In this document: one piece after another, positions 1 through 12,457 of the stretch | Position numbering within the stretch: the first letter of the stretch is position 1 | Layout of the letters: each line of letters opens with the position of its first letter | Source of the DNA: Marasmius tenuissimus | Taxonomy: Eukaryota > Basidiomycota > Agaricomycetes > Agaricales > Marasmiaceae | Assembly: GCA_029532415.1 (NCBI GenBank) | Contig: JAQOTA010000069.1 | Location: 992,001-1,056,000, forward strand | Reading direction: 5' to 3' | Length of the DNA stretch: 64,000 nucleotides | Made by a program: the position numbers and the translations under genes | Notes under the pieces: model-generated | Databases searched by the model: none | What the model was told of the DNA's origin: nothing | Seen by the model: only the letters and a program-made list of their open reading frames with translations

Positions 1-1631
1 CAGTGATGCCACTTCATCCTCCAGTTCCTCAAAGTCTACCTCCAGTGCAAAGTCGTCTTCGGCAGGATCAACCTCTATATTCCACTTCTGCCTGAGGTGG
101 GATTGTAGATAGCCATGTGCAGTATTGTGCATACAACCAAGAAGAACATTTTCAACAGATGCTGTTCTCCAGTTTGGTAAATCATGCAGTGGTGTCCATC
201 GCACACCATTCTTTGTAGCTGTCTGTTGTCGATCTACAACTGTTGTTTGAATCTGCCAGTCTGCAACCTGTTTAGCAACAGTTTGGCTATCATGTGGCTT
301 CCATGTCTCTGTATTCCACTCTTCAACATCTTCAGATCTCTCCAGGCACCAGGAGCAGTATAGATTAGCACTATGGCTAAGAAAACCAGATGCTAGCCGT
401 GCAGCCTCCAGATCGGCAATGAGCGGCACTAAGGCAACCCGTCGTTTCACTGTTTCTGGAAAACGGTGTGTCCGCACAGATTGTGCATGCCACCAGGGGA
501 TAATCTGATTTGTAATGTGGCTGAGAACGTGTGGAAGTGCAGCAACACTGGGCTTGTGTGGACCAGGTATGATTCCAACAATGTAAACATTTTCGGGTAG
601 GTATCGGATGTCAGGGGAAAGGTGAAGGCAGCACATAATGACTGCACCTGAGGATATGTTCTTGCCAGTGATTTTATTGGTAAAAGGGTTGAATCAGTCG
701 ATATAGAGACCAAACACAAGATTCCCTTCGGTTAAAGGGAATCCAGGTATGGTATGCCATGCTTGACTTTCCCATGTGTTGCGGAGGACACCATTCTGTG
801 TCATGGGAGTTCGATAGGATTCATCGAAAAGGCCCTCAACCCCTGGACGCTGTAGAAAGAACTCCAACCATTCCTGAAATGACTGCAAGGTAAATATCCG
901 CTTTGGAACCATTTTTTGAAGGTCACCCAGTCGACGTCTCTCTTTCATGAGTTCTCCACAAACACGGCCTCGGACTGTGCTTCCTTTATGTGTACATCTG
1001 TCAGGAACAGCATGGAGTGGATACTGGGTGAAACACCGAGGGCAGGAAGCTGTTTGTATGAGATCTGGTCTCAGATTGAGGTGCTTCAGGACCGAACGGA
1101 CATCAAGAGGTATGGTGGGTAATGGAAAGGGATAATGTAGACCATTGCCGACTATTTGTGAGAGGAGGCTGAAGACATGACCCAGAATTGTGTGAAGAGA
1201 TTTGAGAACAATGTTGGTTGTTTTGCGGCTTGCACCACCCTTGAGGTGTAGCCACGCTGCCAGTATGCAGACCATCTTTGTGATTTTAGGGACAGCACTA
1301 TCAAGATCTACTCTCAATATCATCAGCATGGTCATAATATATTCCTCGGAGCATCATACGACTAACCCAATCCCTCAAGAATGTCTTGGAGCTCATCAAG
1401 GTCAATGCTATCATCAACATTGTCCTTGCCAGATCCTTCATCTGTAGAAGATGGCTCTTCACCTGCCTGGGATCTGTCTGCATCAAAATGCTTCCTCTGA
1501 GTAGACTCGCTGACAAGCTGCCCTGGCATCCTCACCCCAGTAGTGGATGTATACTCCTGACGACAACAAATTGTACATCCGTAATGATACAGCCGCTGCT
1601 GTTCCCCTCGCTTTGGGTGGGCTGAGGCCAT
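1..1631 (-). pseudogene. Tnp2-family DNA transposase, broken and cut by window edge
   Basis: Encodes most of a Tnp2-type (CACTA-like) transposase of the kind common in basidiomycetes. Exon 1 (1631-1367) starts at an ATG and holds a Cys-rich N-terminus (GCTICC). A 59 bp intron (1366-1308, GTTAGT...GTAG, phase 1) joins it in frame to exon 2. Exon 2 has the SCPRCF Cys motif and the family blocks FGLYID and IIPGPHKPS. The frame then meets TGA at 694-696 exactly where relatives have Trp in the V/I-D-W-F-N-P motif. After that single stop the same frame stays open to base 1, so the C-terminus lies outside the window. The intron and the lone stop suggest a recently disabled copy. Family assignment is from recognised motifs; I am confident of the family, less so of the exact start. 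Confidence 0.8.
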
Positions 1632-2521
1632 TAAAGCCTATTGAACTAAGAGCTACAACCACAATCAACTATATATATGCCTCTGATAGGAAATCAGCGT
1701 GAGACAACAGGCGTTCAAGGAAGCTAATAATGGGGGAACTATGTAGAAGACCGTAGTTCTCTACATGGACTTTTAGGTCCTGCCACACCAGCTTCCCGCC
1801 ACGTTGCGTTCAAACAGAGACCCTGAGTCAAAGGCCGAACAGAGGACCTGGGATGGGCTTGTTTGAACCTAGCCTTGTTCTACTATCAGTGTAAGCAGAC
1901 AATTGATGGTTGGGTCCCAACTCCGTAGTCTGCAGCTCAGATGAAGACAAACTACAGAGTCTAGGGAGAGGAAATCAATGTTATATTATACAGCCCTGTT
2001 GAAAGACAGAGAACTCACCCAACAGCACAAAAACTTTGGTGTTGAGAACAGGAGAGAGGGAATTAACGCTCATCGCTGGCAGCAAGCTGATAGGATAGGT
2101 CGGGCCGGTAGTGAAGTGATGAAGGGACACGTGTCCTACTTTCACGGGCAGATACACGAGGGCGCACGCTGTTTACGCGCAATTTTCTGTCGGCGTACAA
2201 TATTGAGGACTATTCTGATGTGACTACGTTACATTTCTTATTTATTGAAACTCCGCCGATCTCTCATCATGAGGACTCAAGTTGTCCTCAAGTTGATCTC
2301 ACCCGAGACCGTCTCGGTTGAGACTCAACCGAGATGCCTTCTGCCCCCAGTGTAGTTTCCCAGCTTGTCCACTTTGTCTCCCCACCGCTTGTAGCACTTG
2401 TGCTGGGTTAAGCTTTTGGCTGCTCAATCTACTCTTTTACTTTTCTATCAACTAGTCTTATCTCTGAGTGAGTTCAGGTGGCTTGAGAGGTTTCTTCACA
2501 GAGGCCATTTGTGACACGACA
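1632..2521. other. Non-coding stretch between two transposon remnants
   Basis: No supported gene. It probably holds the terminal part of the Tnp2 element and the boundary with the gypsy remnant, but I could not define terminal repeats or a target duplication. A short perfect palindrome lies at 2313-2333. Confidence 0.5.
2313..2333. repeat. Perfect 10 bp inverted repeat with 1 bp centre
   Basis: CTCGGTTGAG, one A, then CTCAACCGAG. The arms pair perfectly and could form a hairpin or bind a dimeric factor. It lies in non-coding DNA between transposon remnants; function unknown. Confidence 0.7.
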
Positions 2522-4031
2522 CGACCACTGTATTGCAGGTCACCCTGGTCATACCCGAACGTTCAACTTGGTCTCTCGAGACTACTCCTGGCCCGGAATG
2601 TCAACCTAAATCCGTCGCTATGTTGCAGCTTGTGATGGATGCCCCCGAGCAAAGAATCCGCGCCACAAACCCTATGGTCTCCTTCAACCTTTGGAGATCC
2701 CCTCTCAACCGTGGTCTGCTATCACAATGGACTTCATCGTTAAGCTCCCGGTTTCCCACAATTACGATTCTATTTGGGTTGTTTGTGATCATTTGACCTG
2801 TGCTGCTCATTTCATCCCTTGTAGAGAATCCATGACTGTGAAGGACTTAGCATGGTTGTTCTTAGATCAGGTTTTTCAATACCATGGTCTCCCTCTATCA
2901 ATTGTCTCCGACCGTGGTTCCCTTTTTGTTTCTCATTTCTGGCAGGCGCTATTAAAGCATTTAGATGTTCAGGCAAAGACCTCTACTGCGTATCATGCCC
3001 AGACTGACGGTCTGACTGAACGTACCAACCAAACCCTGGAAACTTACTTACGTTCCTATGTTTCTTACCAACAGGACGATTGGGTGGACTACCTTCCACT
3101 AGCGGAATTCGCATTCAACAACCTCGAAAACGCCTCTATGAAACACTCCCCATTCTATGCCAACTACGGCTACCATCCTATCTTCGAGCCTCGTATCACA
3201 GAATGTTTGACTGTTCCTGCCGCTGACGAGCGACTCTCGAATCAAGCATATTCATGCCAAACTCCGTGCAGAACTCGAACATGCTCAGCGTCTCCAGGCT
3301 CGCTATTATGATGAACGCCACTATCCTTCCCCCGAGTACGAAACGGGTCAACTCGTCTGGCTTCTCCGCCGCAACATCAAAACTACCCGGCCTAGCGATA
3401 AACTTGACCACCATTGCTTAGGCCCCTTCCCTATTGCTCGTGCCGTCGGTCAACGTGCATATGAGCTCAAACTTCCCTCTTACCTTTCTCATTTACACCC
3501 CGTTTTCCATGTTTCCCTTCTCGAACCCTATAACGATCCTTCCGAGTTTCATACTATCGCACCGCTCCTTCTACTATTTCTATTCATGATGAATCTCCTC
3601 CCATTCATACCATTCTTGATGCCCGTAAAATTGGTCAACGTTACGAGTACCTTGTTTCATGGACTGGTTTACCTTCGGATGAAAACTCTTGGATTCCCCT
3701 TTCTGATATTCCTACTACATCTAACAAAATTATTCACCACTTCCATCGTCGCCATCCTGAAGCTCAACGTGCTCACGATACTATACTTTCCAAACATTTT
3801 AACCCCCTACCAGACTCCCTACCTTACATTCCTATCTTTGATGATGCTAACGATTCCATAGATCCCGAAACTCCTCAAATTTCCTCTTCAGTACCCAACT
3901 TCGAGGTCCGTGCGCCCTCTCCTCCGCCTGTTTGTCAGCAGCGACTCACCTCCGCAAATTGGCATCCTGCTGAACAGACTACTACGAGGTCCAGACGAAT
4001 TTCACGCCCTCCTCGAGCCCGTGATTCATAA
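2522..4031 (+). pseudogene. Ty3/gypsy pol remnant: integrase plus chromodomain
   Basis: The 3' part of a gypsy polyprotein. In order: the H2C2 zinc-binding segment (GHPGHT ... CDGC, about 2540-2645) with an in-frame TAA between them; the integrase core (2691-3235) with all three acidic residues in recognisable context (TMDFIVK, SDRGSLF, TERTNQTLE); a frameshift near 3235; the integrase C-terminal part (GQLVWLLRRN, LHPVFHVSLLEPY); a second frameshift near 3550; then a chromodomain (YEYLVSWTGLP ... ENSWIPL, about 3600-3740) and a Ser/Pro-rich tail ending at TAA 4029-4031. Protease, RT and RNase H are absent, so the 5' part is lost. Chromodomain gypsy integrases direct insertion to marked chromatin in fungi. 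One stop and two frameshifts make this copy dead. Confidence 0.88.
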
Positions 4032-4343
4032 CCGCTACGTTTCCATTCTCTCTTTTTATTCTTACCTATGACGAAGCCTTTGAATTTCAGCATGAAGAAC
4101 CTCGTCTTCTCGACAATTCACCGACACCTACGCACACGGGGACTGAGCTGGCAGTACCCTACGTCACAAATTGTGTGCTATGGCTAGGTGGAAAGTCAGT
4201 TGGCGTGCTTTGGACCGCGAAGAGTTCATCGGTGAACTCAACACGTTGCCACGACCTGGCATGGTCTCTTACTTACTCCAACTGTGCCTCACTCCTTATA
4301 TTTCTTTTCTCTTCACGTTTTTCTTGCATTAAAGAGGGGATGG

Positions 4344-4925
4344 TGTAACGGTCTGGTTACTAGGTGCCCGTTACTCCGCATGCCACCTTCTCACATGTTT
4401 CAGCTCCTATTTCATAGTCGCCGACTCCCGCGGCACGGCCCACTACTGAAGGCCGCCTTGAAGGCTTGAGCAAGGCCAGTAAGTTTCTCTCCTACTGGTG
4501 ACAACCTGTTATGGGCTACTGGTCATACCACTGGCAGTTTCGACTCCCCCCTGGCCCTGCCAGGGCTCGGACTCTCAGTGGAACAGTCCTGACAAACGAG
4601 AGGATCTGCTGCAAAGAGCTTTGAAATCTTTCGAAGACCAGTGAGGCTGGCTGTCATGCTTCTCAAATGCATTAAAACACGAAACAAACTAGTATGCTCC
4701 ACTGGTGTGGATTGACTCATATGTACGAGCTCATACGAAGGGGCGAGTCTTTTTTTTCGTGCCTGGGGTTTATATATGAAACCTTCCCGAGAGGAGCCGC
4801 CTGAGTTGTCTCTTTCACAGAGGTTGTTCCCCTGGTCAACGAAGTGAACTGGGTTGCGAACTGGATAGAGGAGTGGGAAAGACCCAGAAAGCGGCCGGTC
4901 CATAAGCGCCCAAAAGGAGGTCACG
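4344..4925 (+). repeat. Putative 3' LTR of the gypsy remnant (right end uncertain)
   Basis: A purine-rich tract (AAAGAGGGGATGG, 4331-4343) directly precedes TGTAACGG, the usual start of basidiomycete gypsy LTRs, at 4344. A TATATA motif lies near 4770. No matching 5' LTR is present, so the right edge cannot be set by comparison; 4925 is a guess. Confidence 0.5.
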
Positions 4926-5995
4926 TTTCAGTCAATTCAATTTCACGTGCTGGGCGCCTATAGGTCACGTTTTCGTTTTTGATGCCGATTTTCGAAGCCC
5001 TGATAAACACGCCAAAAACACCAACCTTTCCCCTGAGCGGACAGGTAGCCAGAAAGTCTTCCAGCATTGACATTTTTTGGCAGGCCAGATAGTTGTCCAG
5101 ATGGCGATTGTATCTGAGATTCATATATTAATACAAAAACTAGACATATCCATTGACATATCGCTACAACTGATAGATAATCAGACAAGTTTTACATCAA
5201 AACTGCTAAAAAGAGAACAAAAATGCAGTATGTCCGTACAGCTATCCCGTGAGCTATCTATTTCCCCAGAAACATGCCCTGAAAGGGAGAATATCGGCGT
5301 GTACAGACGCGTGCCGGAAAGATGATATATCCCTCAGATATCCATGATCCGGACCTATGTCTGCACACGCATGGAGACTCCGGATTCCCTTCTTTTCTGG
5401 GTACCGTTCGGCTGTACCAAAACATCACCTTTCTGGATGCCCGGATACGACCTCTTTTTGTTCCTCTTTCGGTAGTATAGCTTCATGGTCAATCTGTATA
5501 CATATCATGCTTAGTGAAATACTACCAAATAGACAGAAATTTTGTGCATTTTTCTGGATTTCTGATGTATAGGCAATCTGTGCTACACTATGGACTACAA
5601 ACACATCGTACTTTTGGACTTTCATCGGGTCGCCTGTCCGCTCAGGGGAAAATTTGGTGTGAAAACCCTTCTACTTCCTTACGTCAGTAGCGGGAATGTT
5701 ATTTCTATATATTCCTATTCATGTCGTATGTATTCCCCTGTCGAATCAACGCCATAGTGCGTCTTCTCTCCATCTCCATTTCCGCATTGAGGTCGCCAGG
5801 TCCCTCACAATTGAATATTGACGGGCCGGTCACAGGTCTAGGCCCTGGGCCTTGGAGCTGCTGAACTGTGGATTTAATACTGATATCATCAGCCTTTCTA
5901 AGGAACATGCACAGCGTGCGGCGCTGGCTTTCCGAAGCGCCGCCATTCGTACCGTTCGAGGGTGCGAATGAACCAGCTCTTCTCCACACAGTCGG
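4926..5995. other. Intergenic region upstream of NACHT-1
   Basis: No supported gene. From about 5880 it is homologous to the DNA before NACHT-2 (about 25270). In copy 2 that stretch is open in frame with the NACHT gene, whereas here a TGA at 5969-5971 closes it. Confidence 0.5.
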
Positions 5996-8947
5996 ATGCA
6001 GCGCAACGTTCGACCTTTACCAGTACCACCACTGTCGCCCCCACAACATCAAGTGGCATCCCATCCTCTATCCCTACCGTATGAGCCGAGTTCATCAGAG
6101 TTTATTACCGCCATGAACAACTCGGAAATCACGAATCGCTCTCGAGGCATGCCTGAAGAACCGGGAAGAATGGACACACACAACACCAACACCGGTCCTG
6201 GTACGCAGAACAACAACAATGCAGTGAACCAGACTATCGCGGGTCGAGATCAGATATCTGGAGAAGTGATAAATGTAGGCAGAGTCTTGGTGAAGAACTT
6301 CACTACTTCCGTCTCCAACCGTAAGCTGCGAATCTTTCTTTCTCTCACCAGGAAGGCATTCTGATCTCGATTTGTTTTAGGACGGTATAAGACTCTCTGG
6401 GACTCGGTTGCAGGCGTCGCAGCTTCTCATACTGCAAAACAGCAATGTTCACGAGGGGCGTGTCTCGAAGGCACCCGTGTAACGGCTCTGAAGTCCCTTG
6501 AAGGGTGGAGGAATGACAAGAAGGGTTGTCCGATCTGCTGGCTTTCGGGGGCCGCAGGCGTTGGGAAATCCGCCATTGCCATGACCGTTGCTAGATTGTG
6601 TGAGGAGGAAGGCCTCCTTGCCTGCTCGTTCTTCTTCTTTCGATCGGATCCAAATCGTAATAATCCTTCCGCCCTCGCATTGAGCATTGCGCACGGTCTT
6701 GTCTCGACGATTCCGTTCATGCGGAGTCCCATTGAACGGAGGATCTCAAAAGATCCAAGGATCCTGGAAGCCGAGTTGGAAGACCAGTTCCGTGAGCTGA
6801 TTCTGAAACCCACCTTTGAACGGAGGTGGTTACGTTTATTCTTCGAACTCTTACTCGGGCAAAAGGTCCCGAGTATCGTTATTATTGACGGACTGGACGA
6901 GTGCGGTGACGAGGAAACCCAGTTGCGCATTCTCTCCACAATTCGATCTGCGGCCCAACGATCACGATTTCCGCTGCGATTTATGATCTGCAGCCGACCC
7001 GAGTCTTGGTTTCGGCAAGCGTTTGCCGCGGATCCTCTCCGTGAGCTCACCAGATGGATTGCGTTGGATGAGTCCAACGCTGACCAGGATATCCTGACAT
7101 ATCTCCTACACGAATTCAAGGAGATCTCTACCAGCGCCAAATACAGTCACGTCCAATTCCCTTCCCCATGGCCTTCATCTGAGGACCTCCAATCCCTCAC
7201 CGATCGAGCTTCTGGGCAGTTTGTCTATGTGGTCACTGCCGTTAAGTTTGTCAAACTCGAGTATAGCCATCCCATTACCCAGCTTCACTTCATCCTTCAG
7301 AACACTCCGAATCCTCAAAGAAGCGCATCGCCGTATCACGATCTCAACGCGCTATACCATGTCATACTCAGCGCCAATCCTCATCAAGAGGAGGTTCACT
7401 CCATCCTCATAGCTATTCTTGTACTTCCACCTCGTGTCGCATGCCCAGCATGTATTGAGTTGTTGCTTGGACGGCCTTCGGGGGAAGTATCCTTGACATT
7501 GCGTGCGATGTACTCGGTGCTGGACATGGGGGGCAGAGGGGACAGAATCCGTCTGTATCACAACTCGTTCCGAGAATTTCTGGTTGACCAGGACAGGTCG
7601 CGCAATTTCCACATTGACATTGAAGCCCAAACCCCCATGATCGCGCGAAAGTGGCTCCAGAACCTCACGGCTAGTCGATTGCGGACTTGCAGGTGCGAAA
7701 TATTTTGAACTGACAATTGGAAATCTCACATACATCTTCGCAGCGTTGAACAACTCTATAGCAAGGAAACTAGGGTCTTCTTCACGGAGTGGATTGACTT
7801 CTGCTGTCGTTCATGTCCCAGACCATCCTGGGATTTATTGAATGATCTGAAGAACGTTGACCTTAGCTCTGTATTCTTTTGCCGACATGTTCTCCATCGC
7901 AAGTCGGGTTTGCAGTATCCAGTGGAGGGAGATAGTGGAATGGTACTCACTATGAAGCAAACAATTGCTGGATTCCTTACGACGTCTTTATCCTACCATG
8001 CGGATTGGTCTCAGACATTTCGAGGGCTGCATCAGTGGATGGAGAAATATGTAAGCACGGGTTGTTCATTCCTCTCTGAATGGTCTCGTGGTGACCACTA
8101 CCAGTTTGATAACGACAGCCATACCCACCCCAATGAGTATATGGGTGACACCACAAAGGATCACAACTCCGAGCTCACTCATCGAAATACTGATGAAGTT
8201 GATCTCGTGAAGAGTCTTAAGCGCAAATTCTCGGAGCGTCCAAGGTGTTTCCATCTTGAACTATCTCCAGAGGTGCCTCTTCAGCATGATTTCGTGTCTT
8301 GGGCTGTCCACGTCGCCACAGGATGTACTTGGTGGACTCGTCTGCATTTTTCGAAATCAGAACCAGGCAATTCCCTTCCCGACCACGCGCTGCTTCGACT
8401 CACAGACTGCCACTGTGATCTCCGTGGAGGGAAAGAGCCGGGAGATCCAGCACACCTTGCCTTCCAGGAAGTCTGTATGGAAGTCGTCAAAGTTTGCATC
8501 TCTGATTTCGAGTTTATCAACAACTTGAAGTATAGTGTCCTGCAGCTTCGCGCCTTTGGTATCTTCACCACTTTCCTGGCGTCGTCGCTCCTGCAACACT
8601 GTCGGCTTGGAACAGAGCTATTTTCTCTCTGCCAGTCATTTCTCGAGCTCGCAAAAGATTATCCGCAGATGACAGTGCCGTCGGAGTGGGGGGAGAAACA
8701 AAGGAAACAAGTACTTGGCTGGATTAAGGTGAGTACTGTGTATCTGGTTTATGAGACTGGTTGTTAATGGTTGTTTTCCCGACGACAATGTACTGTCGTT
8801 GATCTTTCTTTTCCGATGTAGACTCTCCCGAAAAGTTTCGCCAAAGAGGCTAAGGCACTGGAAGCACAAATTATTGGCTTGCCATGGCAGGAGTGGGCTG
8901 ATCGAGTACCGTACAATGGCTGGCCCGGCAGAGCATACCGGAGATAA
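5996..8947 (+). CDS. NACHT-domain STAND NTPase, copy 1
   Basis: Five exons: 5996-6320, 6381-7692, 7744-8050, 8105-8728, 8822-8947 (897 aa). All four introns are GT-AG with matching phases, and each has a counterpart in NACHT-2. The 54 bp third intron (8051-8104) could be read through, but the 53 bp counterpart in copy 2 must be spliced to keep frame. Domains: Ser/Pro/Asn-rich N-terminus with an NQTI...GRDQISGEVINVGR stretch; NACHT with Walker A GAAGVGKSAIA; Walker B IVIIDGLDECGDE; sensor-type ICSRPESW; then a long C-terminal region without recognisable WD40, ankyrin or TPR repeats. STAND NTPases act as nucleotide-dependent switches in signalling, including fungal non-self recognition; the ligand here is unknown. 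The start is the first ATG after an in-frame TGA (5969). Confidence 0.85.
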
Positions 8948-9688
8948 TCGAGTAGTATCGACGAGCAGGGAGTGGGTATACCCGCTACCAGGTCATCCGA
9001 TCATTTCAAGTAAAGACGGGGAGCAAGTCATTGCGTATGTAGGCCAATACAATCCTTCGACTTATCACCTATTTAGCAAAGCCCAAGGTCACTGATAGCA
9101 TTTGTATACATGTAACATATTGTATACACGAAGTTGAACGCCAGGAGAATGAACGGCAAATTGCGGTATTGGTAGTCCCCTGTCGGGGCATCTTCGAATC
9201 CAGACAGACCGAGTTGAGAATTAAGCATACCGTAGTCTGGTCGTCTACACGCAATTCCTGGAGTAGTGCTACCCACGACCAACGCGACACGGTCATGGCA
9301 CCTTGCGTTTATATAGATCGACGCGTCTACAGAATTCACAGAACGGGAAACCAGCGGGGTGCATTCGGGAAGTCCGTCGCTACCTCAATGAATCTGTTGT
9401 TATTACAAAACAGGTCCTACCCGAGAGATCGGAGGGGAACTACATCCCTCAAGGCTTAGGCCACAGAATTACTTCCAACCACGACCCCACATGTACAACC
9501 CCACATCTCCCAAGAAAAAATATTCGTACTACGTACTACAACTAAGTATGCGTATAAATCTATCATGCGTAATGTACCACTCTCTCCCTCCTTCCATGTT
9601 CGTATTCGTATTCGTGTTCGTGTTCGTGAAGATGTACTATACTTCTACAAAAAACCTCTACCAAGAAACCACCTACACCCACCCCGCG
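8948..9688. other. Intergenic between NACHT-1 and NRAMP-1
   Basis: No gene. The first part matches the DNA after NACHT-2 (28351 to about 28620). About 9350-9530 matches 42460-42650, which now lies beyond transposon nest 1. A short hexamer microsatellite (TTCGTA/TTCGTG) lies at 9599-9628. Confidence 0.7.
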
Positions 9689-11860
9689 CTAATGCCCCCC
9701 ACCCCCACCCGTCGACCCCTCAACCTCCCCCTTCACAGTCGTCAACACATACACATTCGCAATCGACACCAACAACCAAATCGCACACGCCAACACCGTC
9801 GTCACCCACCCATTACTAAAATCCCGTGTCTCCACACCCCCTTCCGCATCACGAGGCGCAGCCGACGCAAAGGTGGGCCCTCGGACTTGCATCAACCCCC
9901 TCGAACTCGTCACATAAATCAACGGTAACGTTATAAACGGCAACACGATGGACAACACAACTTGGGAAAGCAAGAGGAGGGTGTCGATGCCTCTACGGCC
10001 AACGGCGATGGCCACGACCATGGAGGGTATGACGGCTAGGAGACGGGTGAGGAGGCGGCGGATGACGGGCTGTAGTGGGGTGGGTGGGTCCGGGTAGGAT
10101 AGGTGAAGAGGGAAGGGAGAAGAAGTTAGCGAGGGTAAAGAGAGAGAGAGAATAAGAAGAAACTTACCGAAACACGCCACTGTAGAAACCCCTCTGAAAC
10201 AGCCTGTCCAGCTACAGTTGCGATGATCGACGAGCTCTACACAACATTCCCGAACGTTAGCTCGGTGTCCCAACGAAAACAAGAAACGAAAGACGTACCT
10301 GTCCAGCAGCCAACAACGCAATCGCAAACAACGTAGCCGCACCTAAAGAGTCAGGTCAGGTCAACATCGAAATCCTCACCGTCTCGAATCCCGAAAGCTC
10401 GACTCGACACTCACCCTGACCAACCAAATCCCTAATCAAATCATACGCATCAAACAACCCCGCCGGGGACTTTCCCTCCGTCCTTTCCTCCGTCCCATAA
10501 AAAAACACTCCTCCCGCCAAAATCAGGATCCTAGAGCAAAGCGAACCGGAATCAGCAACGCCCACAAAAACAACGGGGTCGGGGTCGGGGTCACTCACAA
10601 ACTATTAATCACAACCGCAAAACCAACAGACTAACCGCCACATCCACCACACCATGGTACACATTTGCCTCCACAAACTCCAACGAGTTGTTCTCCCTAT
10701 CAACGTGTCGGTTCACCCGGGTTGCGAATGTGCTTGGTGGTGGGGTGCGGAATGCTGCGAGGGTTGAATTTAGGGCTTTGAGGAGACGTGGCGGAGAGGT
10801 AGTGGGAGTGTCTTTATCCGAGTTGCTCAAGGAGGAAGAGGAAGAAGCGGCGAACGCGTTCTTGTGTTTACTCGACACCCGATCTTGTGTTGCCAATGCA
10901 GATCCTAAAAAGAGACTATGCGGCATCACCGTAGCTCCAATAATCCCCACAGCTACCCAAACCGATCAAGTAAGCTCAAAAGCAAAGTAAGAGAGAGAGA
11001 GAGGTGTGTACTCACAAACATACAACGCCCCATTCGGAATGATATATTTCGACGGAAGATACCCCTCAAACCCCGGTCCCCACTGAACGTCGACTCTCGA
11101 CACGATTATACACATACAAACAAAAACCGCTAGAACCTTCGGCGTGGACATCAGCCCTCCTCCTCAAACTCAAACTCAAGTTCAAACACTTACCATCCCA
11201 GCGATTCCCCACTCAAACACCCTAACCGGTCTTCCCCTCAACGGGTCCCCCAGAGCGAGTAAGAAAACAACATCAAACGTAGTAATCAAGACTCCGTGCC
11301 ACAGTTCGAGTTTGGGGAATAAGAGACAGAGGGCGATTGCGGATCCAAGAAGTTCAGCGAGGTCTGTTGCTATAATCGCAATTTCCGATATGAGGTAGAG
11401 TGGGTATAAGAGACACCAGCGGTAGAATAATGTGTGTCGGGGGCGGGAGTGGAGGAGGAGGTGGCAGTGGGAGGCTAGGTCTAGCGAGGAATAAGGAGTG
11501 AGAGGTTGGACGGAGAAGAGGGAAGGGGAGGAGGAAGACGCACCCAACCCAGTAACACACCCCATCCTACTTGCCATCGTTTGAAATAGCACGGCGAAGA
11601 GACCTGCGAGGAGAACGACGAATAGGAGTCGGTAGCCGCATTGAGAGCCAGCTTCGAGGTCTACGCCCCAGTTACCCCAGAAAGAGAAAGAGGATGAGGA
11701 TGAGAGAATGAGGGTGTGAGGCAGCTACGTACGGATCAAAGTAAGCTACTGCGCAGACCATCCCAACGCCAGTATGTTTTCGTAAATGCAGGAGGACAGT
11801 TTGCCAGCGAGAACGAGATTGAGGTCGTTTCGTTGTTGTCGTTTCGTTTTCGTGACCCAT
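9689..11860 (-). pseudogene. NRAMP/SMF metal transporter, copy 1, inactivated
   Basis: Same nine-exon layout as the two intact copies, with ATG at 11860 and stop at 9689. It retains the MPHS motif of TM6 and the C-terminal exon. Two lesions set it apart. First, the acceptor of intron 1 reads CTGG where the intact copies have CTAG, so the AG is lost just before the G-N-W part of DPGNW. Second, one G is missing in exon 5 (TTGGTTTT against TTGGGGTTT, near 10628), which shifts frame in a predicted membrane helix and gives an early TGA. Its exon 5 loop is also shortened and diverged. NRAMP proteins are proton-coupled Mn/Fe importers of plasma or vesicle membranes. Alternative splicing might bypass the first lesion but not the second; a sequencing error cannot be excluded for the second. 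Confidence 0.8.
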
Positions 11861-12457
11861 GATGATGAAGGTGTTGGTGGGCGGGGGAAGGAAGGAAGGG
11901 AAGGAAAGAGACCGAAGATTAGGGCATGATATAAGGGTACCAACGCAATGGACGGCGATGAAAAAGTGGATTCGGGAAACATTTTTGACGGAGAACTCTT
12001 CCGATGAGCTTTCTGGCTCGCCTTGAGGTCATCGTCGCCACGTTTGGTGACATATCCGCAGGGGTTCCAATCGACTAGGACCAAATCTCTACAGCTTCAA
12101 TGCTAGGAATCGTCTCTTCAGTCGTAAGAATGGTAAAATTGGACCTTATGCATATGACTAACCATTTGTGTGGAAATCGAGGTCCTCCATCGGTGTGGGG
12201 CAGTGGGGGTTTGACGTTGAGCAAACACATGCAGCATGGAGACCGCGAGGTGTATGTCGCAAGGGGTTTACTCTACCTAGACCGGCGTTTGGAAATGTTG
12301 TTTCAAGACTAGTCGCAGTGGGCACTGTGGTGAAGGTATCGAGCTGTTTTGTTGATTATTGTGAACGTGCTCGCGAAGAGTCGGGGAGGATAGATTAGGT
12401 AATGCTTGGTATCATACTCCCCAAGCTTTGGTCTCAGCTGCCAGTCCACTCACCCTC
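11861..12457. promoter_or_regulatory. Divergent upstream region, NRAMP-1 / small gene A
   Basis: About 600 bp shared by two genes read away from each other. No other gene is supported in it. Confidence 0.5.
11927..11935 (-). promoter_or_regulatory. TATA box of NRAMP-1
   Basis: A TTATAT motif on the minus strand about 71 bp before the ATG. The same spacing is seen upstream of NRAMP-2 and NRAMP-3. Confidence 0.5.

Noticed and set aside
447..719. Minus-strand frame over the Tnp2 region
   Set aside because: Out of frame with the transposase, which itself is open across the same interval.
4523..4924. 133-codon minus-strand frame
   Set aside because: Lies within the putative gypsy LTR, has no recognisable domain and unusual composition; treated as chance.
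8051..8104. Reading the third NACHT-1 intron as coding
   Set aside because: It is 54 bp and open, but the 53 bp counterpart in NACHT-2 contains a stop and must be spliced; both have GTAAGC and CCAG ends.
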